Below, one piece after another: positions 1 through 8,304 of a stretch of DNA of 64,000 nt. This DNA comes from BOG-1363 sp043775355 (GTDB taxonomy: Bacteria > Planctomycetota > UBA11346). Positions within the stretch are counted from its first letter, which is position 1, and each line of letters starts with the position of its first letter. Where the stretch lies: assembly GCA_043775355.1 (NCBI GenBank), contig JAYVSL010000007.1:1-64000 (forward strand), written 5' to 3'. Below the pieces are notes generated by a model. The model saw only the letters and a list, made by a program, of their open reading frames with translations. It was not told the origin of the DNA and did not search any database. A program made the translations under genes and the position numbers.

Positions 1-160
1 CGTGAAAGTTGGCGAAGGAAAAGATCCTTGGGGTGGTTACCGCATTGGTTTTGAAAGTACCTTCACGATTAAGCGCAGCGAATTCGGCATGACCAAAATG
101 CTCGATGGGATTAGCGACGACGTCATCGTCACTTTTTCCACCGAAAGCGTAAAGAAGTAA
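1..160 (+). CDS. YceI-family protein, C-terminal end (5' cut by window)
   Basis: The frame starting at base 2 is open from the window edge to TAA at 158-160 and gives the last 52 residues of a protein. The stretch KDPWGGYRIGFE followed by FTIKRSEFGM is characteristic of the YceI lipid-binding beta-barrel family, in which a Gly-rich turn precedes the strand ending in a D/E-F-G-M/L motif. YceI proteins are periplasmic lipocalin-like carriers of polyprenyl or other amphiphilic molecules. The N-terminus and any signal peptide lie outside the window. Family assignment rests on this C-terminal motif only. Confidence 0.8.
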   Translation, partial: VKVGEGKDPWGGYRIGFESTFTIKRSEFGMTKMLDGISDDVIVTFSTESVKK

Positions 161-196
161 TCGTTATTTACGGATTTTTTCCCTGCAAATAGCAGC

Positions 197-231
197 ACGC
201 CTGGCTTCATTAGCAGGAAGAAGTCAGGCGT
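197..231 (+). terminator. Hairpin after the YceI gene
   Basis: ACGCCTGGCTTC at 197-208 pairs with GAAGTCAGGCGT at 220-231, giving 12 pairs including one G-T, around an 11-nt loop. It lies between the YceI stop and the next gene. There is no clear T-run after it, so it may be a weak or Rho-assisted terminator, or an mRNA-stabilising stem. Confidence 0.45.
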
Positions 232-259
232 TGCTTCATCATTGATCTCAGGAGATCCC

Positions 260-1123
260 ATGATTGATCAACAAGAGATTACCTGGGGCATCGTCGCTCC
301 GCCGCTGCTGATGGCAGTGGGAATGGCCGCGATTGCCCAGTTACCGTTACTAAAGAGAAAGGTTTACACGGGGGTTTTGCTCGCCGTGATTTTTGCTCTC
401 TGTCAGCTTGGCTTTCGCGGCTGGGCGATGCCTGGCAAAGATGTCCAAGACTGGCCGGCATGGATCGCTCTGACTGGTGGTCTGGTCACCTGCTGTTCGA
501 TGTGCCATCACGGGCCATGGCCGTGGCGCATCGTCATGCGCCTCATTATTACGGGGCTGTCGGTGTGGTTGCTGCTTAAGCCACAAATACAAAGTGAAGG
601 TACTCTCACTATCGCGACTTGGGTTATCGGTGGAGCGATGATATGGACGACGTTGATGGTGGCATGGGAACGTGTGCACACCGTAACGTCTGCAAAAATA
701 CAGCTCACCACCTTCGTCATGCTGTGTGGCCTGACGGCCATGAGTCTCTTGCTCTTCAATTGCTTAACCCACGCACAATACAGCGGAATCTTGACCGCAG
801 CACTAACCGCTGCGCTGGTCATCGCCTGGTGGCGTCCGAACTGGTTCAACGCTCAAGGAATGGTCACCGTCATCGCACTGATCTTACCTACGTTATGGTT
901 GCTGAGTAACCGTTACTCCAATCTACCAAATTGGACTCTGCCATTGCTGGCATTGGCCGGTCTAGCCCCGTTCATCACCATATTGAATCCCGTACGACAC
1001 TGGTCTGAGTGGAAACGTCTGGCGACAACGCTCGCGATACTTGGGACGTTACTTTTACCCGTTATTATTTGGGGCGTAGTCACCTCGATACACGCTACCG
1101 CCGAACCCAGTTACGGTTACTAA
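260..1123 (+). CDS. Polytopic integral membrane protein, unknown function
   Basis: This 287-residue protein is strongly hydrophobic, with about nine or ten likely membrane spans from residue 10 to the C-terminus. One example is LAILGTLLLPVIIWGVV near the end. I do not recognise the family. No catalytic motif or ligand signature is visible; there is a Cys pair (CCSMC) after the third span and scattered Trp residues. The ATG at 260 was chosen over an upstream TTG at 242 because AGGAG at 250-254 sits 5 nt before it. It follows the YceI gene after a hairpin. Its own small downstream neighbour begins 64 nt after the stop. Confidence 0.75.
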   Translation: MIDQQEITWGIVAPPLLMAVGMAAIAQLPLLKRKVYTGVLLAVIFALCQLGFRGWAMPGKDVQDWPAWIALTGGLVTCCSMCHHGPWPWRIVMRLIITGLSVWLLLKPQIQSEGTLTIATWVIGGAMIWTTLMVAWERVHTVTSAKIQLTTFVMLCGLTAMSLLLFNCLTHAQYSGILTAALTAALVIAWWRPNWFNAQGMVTVIALILPTLWLLSNRYSNLPNWTLPLLALAGLAPFITILNPVRHWSEWKRLATTLAILGTLLLPVIIWGVVTSIHATAEPSYGY

Positions 1124-1187
1124 AGCGCTCCTTGCTCAGCGGACCTTGGGTAGCCATCATCGGCGAACCATCCAAGGATTTGCGCCG

Positions 1188-1490
1188 ATGTCGCGTACAC
1201 CGCTCAACAACCGCACGATAACCGATGGCAAGGAACGTACTCCGCTTGCCAATCGCACGCTTAAGGAGCGTTCATCGCACGGCGCACAGGTTCCACCAAC
1301 GTCTATTGATCAACAATTACTCGACGTGCTTCGTAGCTTGAATCTTGCGGTGGCCGCAGTTGCGCATGCGCGTGATCAGCAATTTCAAGATCCGACCGCT
1401 CGCTTGTCACCTGAAGTCGCGGTCAAGGCGTTGTTGCATTTGAAAGATGCCGCTCAGCAATTGGACCATCTGCGGAAGAACTCGGGCTGA
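1188..1490 (+). CDS. Small hypothetical protein (100 aa)
   Basis: A short protein with a basic, Arg/Thr/Asn-rich first 30 residues, followed by a helical region built on Leu, Ala and Val (LLDVLRSLNLAVAAVAHARD, then ALLHLKDAAQQLDHL). It has no signal peptide or membrane span. The ATG at 1188 is preferred over an upstream in-frame start at 1146 because AAGGA lies at 1174-1178 with 9-nt spacing. It sits 64 nt after the membrane protein gene on the same strand and could be cotranscribed. No family is recognised; the reading frame itself is moderately supported. Confidence 0.5.
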   Translation: MSRTPLNNRTITDGKERTPLANRTLKERSSHGAQVPPTSIDQQLLDVLRSLNLAVAAVAHARDQQFQDPTARLSPEVAVKALLHLKDAAQQLDHLRKNSG

Positions 1491-1580
1491 ATTTATCCGC
1501 TGTTTTGCGTTCGCATTTTCAACTTATCGCCTTTGCGATGCGGCGTCGCGACGCCATTCACCCGTGCTTTGTCGGCCTCT

Positions 1581-3269
1581 TCACCGCTGCGATCCGCCAA
1601 CGACAGACGAATGCTCGCTACGAGAGGTCGGCGCAGGTGGCTCATCAGGACGCGGTGGTCGACCTTCTCCCTGACCCTCACGACGCAGCGTGCGCCGGTA
1701 CTCTTCGGTTTTCGTGGTGCCATCGGCTAGCGGCATAATAAATTTATAGGTACCATTCGTTTCGATCGAATAACGCAGAGTCCGTGACTGACCATTGACG
1801 CGGTACGTCAAAGCAAACTTCTTTGCATTCTCTGCGACGAAATCCGTAATCGTGGCGCCGCGCAGTGGCGCGCCAGCGTCGCGAATCGGCGTAGCGCCCG
1901 GCTGTGGGTCGACTTGTCCACCACGTTCGCTCACTTCGCCATAAAAACCACCATTCAGATATGGATACGTTTTCGTCGCATGATAATGATAATTGCCGCG
2001 CGCATCGGTGTGACCATTGAAAGCATCAAGATTTTTGGCGGCCGTACCGTCGATTTCATTGAGACCAAAAATCGGATATCCATCCAACGCGTAAGCAATC
2101 GGTTTACCCGCTCCAATGGTTTTTTGGAGATGTAAAGGCGCAGTATGGTAATGATAATCGTCAGCTCGCCCGCAGTGTCCGCCAAATTCATCGAGTTCGC
2201 CAGCGATAAGAGTATCGGTCTTCCCGTCATTTTTTATCGGATTGAAAATGGGAACGCCGTTAGCCGCAAGCGCGATGGCGCCACGGAAAAAATGGTCTTT
2301 CGCTGACAACGGAGTTTTTGCCACGACCGGCTTGAGCGGAATTCTCCACGCGTTGTCACCGACGTACGACTGCGGTATGGGCACTTGCTGCTGCCAAGCC
2401 GTAATGCCGACCATCATGCGATGGTCGGGCAGGCTATCACTGCGGACGTAGAGAAAATTTTGGTCAAACCCCAGACTAATTTTGCCAACATACGCAAGAA
2501 ATGAACGCGCTTGCTCAGGTATAGGTTTACCATCGGCAGAGGTACCCTCCTTGGTTATCGCGATATCATGAATAGTTCCCACCGGGGTTGGAAGCGGTGG
2601 AGTATCGGCACGCGGAGCATCGCTTGGCGCCACTGCAGGTGATGGTGCGTCAGTGCGTGGACGATCTGGTGGGGCGCCTCGGCCCTGATCTGGCTTGGAC
2701 TCTGGGCTATCTGTTTTTCCAGTACGATCATAGCCAACTTTTAAAACCGCCGTACTTAAGGTGCAGTCTTTTATCGCCGCAGTCAAGATAGCTCCCGTAA
2801 CTGAAGAGTTCGGGACGTTCAATTTTGGCAAGTCAGACAATGCATAGAGTGTGAGTACGTAATATTTTAATCCCGGGCCCTTGGAATGTGGCGGCGCATA
2901 ACCAGCGAGGTCATTGATACTGTTCAAGCCTGCGATGCCGACATCCTGTGATTTTTTTTCGAGATGCGTGACCTCAGCGGGAATGTGATGGAGGGTCCAA
3001 TACCATTTTGTTTTCCCCTCAGGATCGAGGTGGCTCATAATAAGCGCATAACCTTTGGTTCCGGCAGGCGCACCGCTCCATTCCAACGGCGGTGTTATTC
3101 CGCTGCCATCACCAGTGAATTCTTGTGGTAACAAACCATCAGCGCCAATGGCCGAGCTTTTCAAAATAAAAGCTACTACGCCTGACGAATTCGCTGATGG
3201 GGTGCTTTCGCCTGCCTGGGCAAACACCACTACCAACATCGCCAAAAAAATCCGTGCACACGTAAACAT
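1581..3269 (-). CDS. Secreted PEBP (YbhB/YbcL)-YHYH domain fusion protein
   Basis: The protein has 562 residues. A signal peptide (hydrophobic run to AQAGES, about residues 1-20) precedes a phosphatidylethanolamine-binding-protein domain of the YbhB/YbcL type, residues ~30-180, recognised by the segments FTGDGSGITPPLEWSGAP, YALIMSHLDP and TLHHIP. A Pro/Asp-rich linker (~185-230) leads to a YHYH domain (~235-475) containing DDYHYHTAPLHL, ALDGYPIFG and GNYHYHAT. The tail is a basic/Pro region. Both domains are extracytoplasmic in other bacteria; their ligands are poorly defined. AGGAGG lies 9 nt before the ATG. The ~90 nt between its stop and the previous plus-strand gene contains no obvious terminator. 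Confidence 0.85.
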   Translation of the reverse strand: MFTCARIFLAMLVVVFAQAGESTPSANSSGVVAFILKSSAIGADGLLPQEFTGDGSGITPPLEWSGAPAGTKGYALIMSHLDPEGKTKWYWTLHHIPAEVTHLEKKSQDVGIAGLNSINDLAGYAPPHSKGPGLKYYVLTLYALSDLPKLNVPNSSVTGAILTAAIKDCTLSTAVLKVGYDRTGKTDSPESKPDQGRGAPPDRPRTDAPSPAVAPSDAPRADTPPLPTPVGTIHDIAITKEGTSADGKPIPEQARSFLAYVGKISLGFDQNFLYVRSDSLPDHRMMVGITAWQQQVPIPQSYVGDNAWRIPLKPVVAKTPLSAKDHFFRGAIALAANGVPIFNPIKNDGKTDTLIAGELDEFGGHCGRADDYHYHTAPLHLQKTIGAGKPIAYALDGYPIFGLNEIDGTAAKNLDAFNGHTDARGNYHYHATKTYPYLNGGFYGEVSERGGQVDPQPGATPIRDAGAPLRGATITDFVAENAKKFALTYRVNGQSRTLRYSIETNGTYKFIMPLADGTTKTEEYRRTLRREGQGEGRPPRPDEPPAPTSRSEHSSVVGGSQR

Positions 3270-3353
3270 AGGATATTCCTCCTGGAAAGGTTATTGCGAA
3301 TGGTCGGTAACGTCCCGTGCGTTAGCGAGACGCCGGAAAGTAGAACGACTTAA

Positions 3354-3474
3354 GATGACGGCGTGATGACGGCGTTATTAAAAGTTACGAGCCAATTTAA
3401 TTATCTTCTCGTCGCTCTGAGAGCTGAGCCTAAACGCAGCGATAGAACAGTTCTGAGCTCTGAGCTGAGAGCTG
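3354..3474. repeat. Short direct repeats in intergenic spacer
   Basis: GATGACGGCGT is present twice in tandem at 3354-3364 and 3365-3375. Further on, a 7-bp unit CTGAGCT, CTGAGCT, GAGAGCT runs from 3453 to 3473, and a related CTCTGAGAGCTGAG lies at 3415-3428. The spacer separates the divergently placed start of the PEBP-YHYH gene from the 3' end of the kinase gene. The repeats look like products of replication slippage; no gene is visible here. Confidence 0.7.
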
Positions 3475-3494
3475 CTATTACCCCAAATCACCGC

Positions 3495-5003
3495 TCATTT
3501 TACTTGTTGAAGAACGAACAGCGCCAGCAAAGCCACCAGTACCAACACCAGAGTTAGGCCGAAAATGTGAGCCCGCAAATGATCAGTAAACGGAACCGCA
3601 CGAGCGCCAGCAAGCGGCGCTGAGCCGCGACGAACTTCCAAATCGAGCGCTTGCATGCGATCTTGGTTTTTACGCAGGCGCGCAGTGGTGCGGACTTTTT
3701 CAACCTTATCCGTTTGGATCTTACGCAAAGCATCGCTGCCCGCTGTCGGATTCACCGGTAACGTTTTCGCCTGTAATCGAACTGACTCGACACGCTTTGA
3801 CTCAAGGGCATCGTTGCCACCGACACTCGGATTCGCTTTAAAAATTTGACTGGTCGTGACTGAGGCTTGACGTGTATACGAAACGGTAGCTTTTTTTAAT
3901 TTTGGATCGTCTTTGTCGCGCCGCCCCACTTCTTTGTCACCTGGCATCGCTTGAAATCCCATGGTTTGCTCGTCTTGCGGCGGAGCAACCTGCTTATTCC
4001 CCTCCGTGGGCGTGGCACCACGCACCATAGGCTTACGCAGCATGCGCACGGTACCTGGATTTTGTGTGAGCTCCTTCAATGCTTTCTCACACGCGCTAAT
4101 CATTGCACGGAAATCACCAAAACGTCCACGTGGCAGCTTTGCCATTGCGGTCATGACTATTTTTCGCGTCAGCGGATTTAAGCTCGGCACCAACTCACCA
4201 GGATCGGGTATCGGCTGAGTCAAATGTCCAGTCATGATCACTGCTGGTGCGTTGCCTGGATAAGGAATAAGTCCCGTCAGGAGATGAAACATGGTCGCAC
4301 CAAGCGCGTACATATCGGCGTGGAAATCCAACGTCGCATCACAGCGAATTTGTTCTGGCGACATGTACGCCGGCGTACCCATGACGAAGCCAGTCATGGT
4401 TAAACTTTGATCGTCGGTGTCCGTTGGTTTAGCTAAACCGAAATCAATGATCTTGGCCTTGTCGCCCTCTTCCATGAACAAGCCGGTGCGTTTTCCAACA
4501 CGTTGCTGTTTCACAAGAATGTTCATCGGCTTGATGTCACGATGAACCAGACCGGCTTCGTTGTACGCGTGCGCAAGGCCGCGAGCAACATGAATGGCAA
4601 TGATCAAGGCATCTTGCTCAAACATCGCACCGCGTTCACGCAATTCATCTGAAAGATTTGGCCCCTCAATGTATTCGAGCGCAAGAAACGAACGCTCTTG
4701 ATCAACCCCGTAACCAACAGCCCGAGCGATATTGGGATGATTGAGCCCTAACAACACATCAATTTCACGCTTAAATCGCCTGATGAAATTTTCATCAAGC
4801 GCAAGTTTATCCGTGATCAACTTGATCGCCGCCAGCTCTCCGGAAGTGTTATGCTTGCCCAGATACACATCGCCCATCGCCCCAGCGCCAATTTTTTTAA
4901 CGATGCTAAAATCACCAAGCGTGCCAGTTAGTTCTTGGCTAACTGGTCTCAATTCCCCTTCAGGGAACTGGGACGACTTCATTGAATCATCTGCTTTAGC
5001 CAT
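3495..5003 (-). CDS. Tail-anchored Ser/Thr protein kinase (Hanks type)
   Basis: The protein has 502 residues. The kinase domain spans ~31-300: glycine loop IGAGAMGDVYLG, ATP-binding Lys in AAIKL (~K61), catalytic loop HRDIKPMN (~154-161), DFG (~187-189) and the APE-equivalent segment AYMSPEQIR. It is therefore predicted to be active. A Lys/Ser-rich linker contains two copies of a short motif, NPSVGGNDALESKRVESVR and NPTAGSDALRKIQTDKVEK. The last ~20 residues are one hydrophobic span with QQVK at the end, so the kinase is cytoplasmic and anchored by its C-terminus. The ATG at 5003 (MAKADD) is preferred over the ORF limit at 5081, which would add a non-conserved 26 residues. The substrate is unknown. 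The 231 nt upstream contains no gene. Confidence 0.88.
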   Translation of the reverse strand: MAKADDSMKSSQFPEGELRPVSQELTGTLGDFSIVKKIGAGAMGDVYLGKHNTSGELAAIKLITDKLALDENFIRRFKREIDVLLGLNHPNIARAVGYGVDQERSFLALEYIEGPNLSDELRERGAMFEQDALIIAIHVARGLAHAYNEAGLVHRDIKPMNILVKQQRVGKRTGLFMEEGDKAKIIDFGLAKPTDTDDQSLTMTGFVMGTPAYMSPEQIRCDATLDFHADMYALGATMFHLLTGLIPYPGNAPAVIMTGHLTQPIPDPGELVPSLNPLTRKIVMTAMAKLPRGRFGDFRAMISACEKALKELTQNPGTVRMLRKPMVRGATPTEGNKQVAPPQDEQTMGFQAMPGDKEVGRRDKDDPKLKKATVSYTRQASVTTSQIFKANPSVGGNDALESKRVESVRLQAKTLPVNPTAGSDALRKIQTDKVEKVRTTARLRKNQDRMQALDLEVRRGSAPLAGARAVPFTDHLRAHIFGLTLVLVLVALLALFVLQQVK

Positions 5004-5234
5004 AGCGTAAACGTCACCCAAGGCGGTTGTGGACAGCGAAATTTTGAAGTGGATCACCGTCAAACACGGTAATCTCATCACTCTACATCAAAAATGCGCT
5101 TTTTCGCGAGACAAAATACTACCTCTTTGGGAAATACTGTGCATGAGCGAAGCGCAAATCGGACGAACATTTATCCGGTCTCACGGCCAAACTTTGCACC
5201 GTATTCCTAGCGTAGCCTCAATCACATTACCGTA

Positions 5235-6386
5235 TCACGGCTTTCCAACAGGATTGGCGACCGGAATCGCTTGAGGTGCAGGTGGCTCAACGACCAGCGG
5301 AATTCCTGCGCCATAGCCTTCGTGAAAGCTACGACGCTGCTTTTCGCGTTCACGTCGTGTCTGTTGAGCCGCCGATTCTTGCGTAGACATGCCAAAAACC
5401 AGGGTTTCTGGATGATCGGCAATCAAAGCCGCCGTCCGACTTAAATCGATCGCGGTATTATTCAGATCCTGTGCGAGTTGGCGGTTGACCAGCAACTGGC
5501 CAGCAACGCCCTCGCCCGAAGTCAGTGCTTCAGCAATCCGCTGAATGCGCTGTGAAAGCGCGCGAGCCGCGACCAAGGTTTGGGTCAATTCTGGCCCAGC
5601 ACTTTCCAGGACGGTGGTTGCCCGTGCAACTAGGCCATCAACCCGTTCGATGGCGCCGGCCCCTTTGGTTCCCAGGTCTTTCGCCTGCGTATCAACTGTG
5701 GTGACGAGGTTATCAACTCGGGTAAGAGTGCCATCAACGCGAGTCTGTAATTCGGCAACGGTAACCCGCAAATCATCACTGAGCGTCTTCACTGAGGTCA
5801 ACGTTTCGCCCAGCATTTTATTATGCGCATCAAGGTTGTTGGCTAACCGTGTTCCAGATTCAGCAAGATCCGCCGCGCCATGAATCAAGCGTTTAATATC
5901 GTTGCGTGTTTCACCGGCGAGCAAATCACTTACCCCAGCCAAAATGAGTTCAGCTTGTTGACCCGCTTTATCGAGAAACCCACGCGAAGCTTGCACTTCA
6001 GCGGTATTATCCATGGGCAATAACGGTGATTTCGGATCAGTCGCACCAGAAAATGCCATGAAGCTATCACCGAAAATGCCGCTGCTGGCGAGTGATAATT
6101 TCGCATCTTTGGGAATCGGATGACTCTGTCGCACACGTAATTTGACTTGAATATTGCCGCGCGGATCGCTCACCACCGAAAAGCTATCCACCTCACCAAT
6201 GCGCACACCATCAAGGGTGACCGGAGAACCCTGACGCAAACCCGCCGCATCAGCGACGTATGCGCGCACCACATAATAGCTGTCAAAGTGAATGCGGTCG
6301 GTCAGCAACACCAAGGCCACGATCGCGATAATACCGCCAACTATCAGCATGCCGACCTTGAGCTCTAGCTTACTTGCTGGTCGCAT
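5235..6386 (-). CDS. MCE/MlaD-family lipid transport protein
   Basis: The protein has 383 residues. One N-terminal membrane span (VGMLIVGGIIAIVALVLL, ~8-25) is followed by a single MCE domain (~30-115) containing GLRQGSPVTLDGVRIGEV and SSGIFGDSFMAF. A long helical C-terminal region (~130-330) follows, rich in Leu/Asp heptads, with repeated RVDxLV segments typical of the MCE needle. MlaD/Mce proteins carry phospholipids between inner and outer membranes, usually with an MlaE permease and an MlaF ATPase. Neither is adjacent here, so this is an orphan MCE gene in this window. The ATG at 6386 with AAGG upstream is preferred over the TTG at 6422. Confidence 0.9.
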   Translation of the reverse strand: MRPASKLELKVGMLIVGGIIAIVALVLLTDRIHFDSYYVVRAYVADAAGLRQGSPVTLDGVRIGEVDSFSVVSDPRGNIQVKLRVRQSHPIPKDAKLSLASSGIFGDSFMAFSGATDPKSPLLPMDNTAEVQASRGFLDKAGQQAELILAGVSDLLAGETRNDIKRLIHGAADLAESGTRLANNLDAHNKMLGETLTSVKTLSDDLRVTVAELQTRVDGTLTRVDNLVTTVDTQAKDLGTKGAGAIERVDGLVARATTVLESAGPELTQTLVAARALSQRIQRIAEALTSGEGVAGQLLVNRQLAQDLNNTAIDLSRTAALIADHPETLVFGMSTQESAAQQTRREREKQRRSFHEGYGAGIPLVVEPPAPQAIPVANPVGKP

Positions 6387-6529
6387 GGGTCGGACCTTAG
6401 AACGTGAACCACTTTCGGGCAAGGGGTTACGCGCGACTCTTCAGCGCTCTGCGCCACCACACCTGGCAAAGACGTCCATTATCTTCATCTCTTCTTGACG
6501 TGATCTTCATCTGCCATCCGATGCCGCCC

Positions 6530-7168
6530 ATGCGATTTTCCACGTTTCTACGCTGGTTGCTTCCGAAGGAAGACCATTTCTACGACTTTCTGGAGCAACA
6601 GGCGACTATTGCACATCACTCTTCGGTGGCGCTCAAACGACTGACCACCGGCGCTGCTACCGGAGAAGTCCGCGCAACGGTGCAGGATCTGGAACATCAG
6701 GGTGACGCGATTGTCCATCAGATGCTAGACGCACTGGGGCGCACCTTTGCTACGCCGATTGATCGCGAAGATCTCCAGAAGCTGTCCAAACGCCTTGATG
6801 ACATCACTGACTTGGCCAATGCTACGGCCCGCGCCTGTGTGCTCTTCGGAGTCGCCAAGCCAACCCCGCCGATGTGCCTGCTGATCGATAAGCTCGAAGG
6901 CTGTACGTCCATCATTGCGCGCTCGATACCATTGTTGCGTCGTCACGCTTACGAAGAACTGCACGTCAGCGCCAAAGAAATTGCTCAGCTGGAAAAAGAC
7001 AGCGATGCGGTTTTCCGTGACGCGATCAGTAAGCTCTTTCATGATCCCGCCATTGATGCCAAAGATATCCTGCGCGAAAAAGAAGTCCTCGACGATCTCG
7101 AAAAAGCCGTCAATCGCTGTGAACAAGTCGCCGACGCCCTGACCTCGATCGCTGTGAAGCATGCTTGA
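6530..7168 (+). CDS. PhoU-like DUF47 protein, partner of the Pit transporter
   Basis: The protein is 212 residues, all-helical, and matches the DUF47/YkaA-type PhoU-like family. It begins RFSTFLRWLLPKEDHFYDFL and includes LEHQGDAIVHQML and the second-repeat equivalent QLEKDSDAVFRDAI. Each repeat carries an E/D-x3-D pattern thought to bind metal. Members sit next to low-affinity phosphate transporters and modulate them. The start is either ATG 6521 or 6530; neither has a strong Shine-Dalgarno sequence, and 6530 fits the family N-terminus. Its stop overlaps the start of the pit gene by 8 nt, implying translational coupling. Confidence 0.88.
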   Translation: MRFSTFLRWLLPKEDHFYDFLEQQATIAHHSSVALKRLTTGAATGEVRATVQDLEHQGDAIVHQMLDALGRTFATPIDREDLQKLSKRLDDITDLANATARACVLFGVAKPTPPMCLLIDKLEGCTSIIARSIPLLRRHAYEELHVSAKEIAQLEKDSDAVFRDAISKLFHDPAIDAKDILREKEVLDDLEKAVNRCEQVADALTSIAVKHA

Positions 7169-8303
7169 ACTGCTCATTCTGGTTGTCGTCGCGGCGCTCA
7201 TCTTCGACTTCATCAATGGTTTTCACGACGCCGCGAATGCGATTGCGACGAGCGTTTCGACCGGGGTGATGTCGGTGCGCACGGCGGTGGTGGTGTCTGG
7301 TATCTTTAATTTCCTGGGCGCACTGCTTGGCACCGCCGTGGCGTCATTCATCGCCAAGGGCATTGCTGATCCTGCTAATGTTACCCAACTGGTGGTGCTC
7401 GCGGCGCTGATCGGCGCCAGCACATGGAATCTGATGACTTGGTGGTGGGGCATTCCCTCATCATCTTCGCATGCCTTGGTCGGTGGACTGTGCGGTGCCG
7501 TCGTTGCGTCGAAGGGATTCACCTTTGTCCACTGGAGCGGAGTGATGAGCAAAGTTGCCATTCCACTGGTTTTATCGCCTATTATCGGCTTTCTGACCGC
7601 GTTTATACTCATGCTGCTTTCGCTGTGGTTGGTTCGTCATCTCCGGCCCCATACCGTCGCGGTCGGATCACGAACTCTGCAACTCATCTCGGCCTGCACG
7701 TTGTCCGTTTCGCACGGCATGAACGATGCCCAAAAAGTGATGGGCGTCATTACCATGGCATTGATCGCGTTCATGGCTTCACATCAGGCTCAACCACTGG
7801 TCACCACCAATGCGACGGCCGAACAGAACACCGCGTATGTTCAATCGATCGCCGCTTCATCGCTACCAGCCATCCTGAAAGAACATCATGAGCACGTGCT
7901 TCCTACTGCCCATCTCGACGGTAAGGGAAAATCTGTAACCGACGTGCCGCTGTGGGTCGTGATTTCGTGCGCTCTGGCCATGTGCCTTGGCACCATGGCG
8001 GGCGGCAAACGCATTATAAAAACCATGGGGACCAAAATTATTAAGATCTCTCCACTCCAGGGATTCGCCGCTCAAACCAGTGGCACGGCTACCATTATCG
8101 CCGCGAGTCTGAGTGGCATTCCAGTGTCGACCACCCATTGCATTACCGCCAGTGTCATGGGAGCTGGCGTTAGCCGCGGTTTGGCAGCCGTTCGTTGGGG
8201 CATGGCCGTCAACATCCTGGTTGCCTGGGTATTGACCCTTCCCGCCAGTGCCGGTGTGGCCTGGGTTTCGTTAATGATCTTGGAAAGTATTTTCGGACGT
8301 TAA
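7161..8303 (+). CDS. pit: Low-affinity inorganic phosphate transporter, PiT family
   Basis: This 380-residue membrane protein has the duplicated PiT signature. The first copy is DFINGFHDAANAIATSVST near the N-terminus and the second is SVSHGMNDAQKVMGVI in the middle, each containing the G-x-N-D/H-A-x core. About ten spans flank a central hydrophilic loop. It imports phosphate (as metal phosphate) using the proton or sodium gradient. It is translationally coupled to the DUF47 gene. It ends 1 nt before the glgB stop on the other strand, with no terminator between the convergent genes. Confidence 0.93.
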   Translation: MLELLILVVVAALIFDFINGFHDAANAIATSVSTGVMSVRTAVVVSGIFNFLGALLGTAVASFIAKGIADPANVTQLVVLAALIGASTWNLMTWWWGIPSSSSHALVGGLCGAVVASKGFTFVHWSGVMSKVAIPLVLSPIIGFLTAFILMLLSLWLVRHLRPHTVAVGSRTLQLISACTLSVSHGMNDAQKVMGVITMALIAFMASHQAQPLVTTNATAEQNTAYVQSIAASSLPAILKEHHEHVLPTAHLDGKGKSVTDVPLWVVISCALAMCLGTMAGGKRIIKTMGTKIIKISPLQGFAAQTSGTATIIAASLSGIPVSTTHCITASVMGAGVSRGLAAVRWGMAVNILVAWVLTLPASAGVAWVSLMILESIFGR

Positions 8304-8304
8304 C

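Noticed and set aside
508..849. Antisense frame within the membrane-protein gene
   Set aside because: No recognisable protein, and the plus-strand frame has a proper Shine-Dalgarno and continuous membrane spans.
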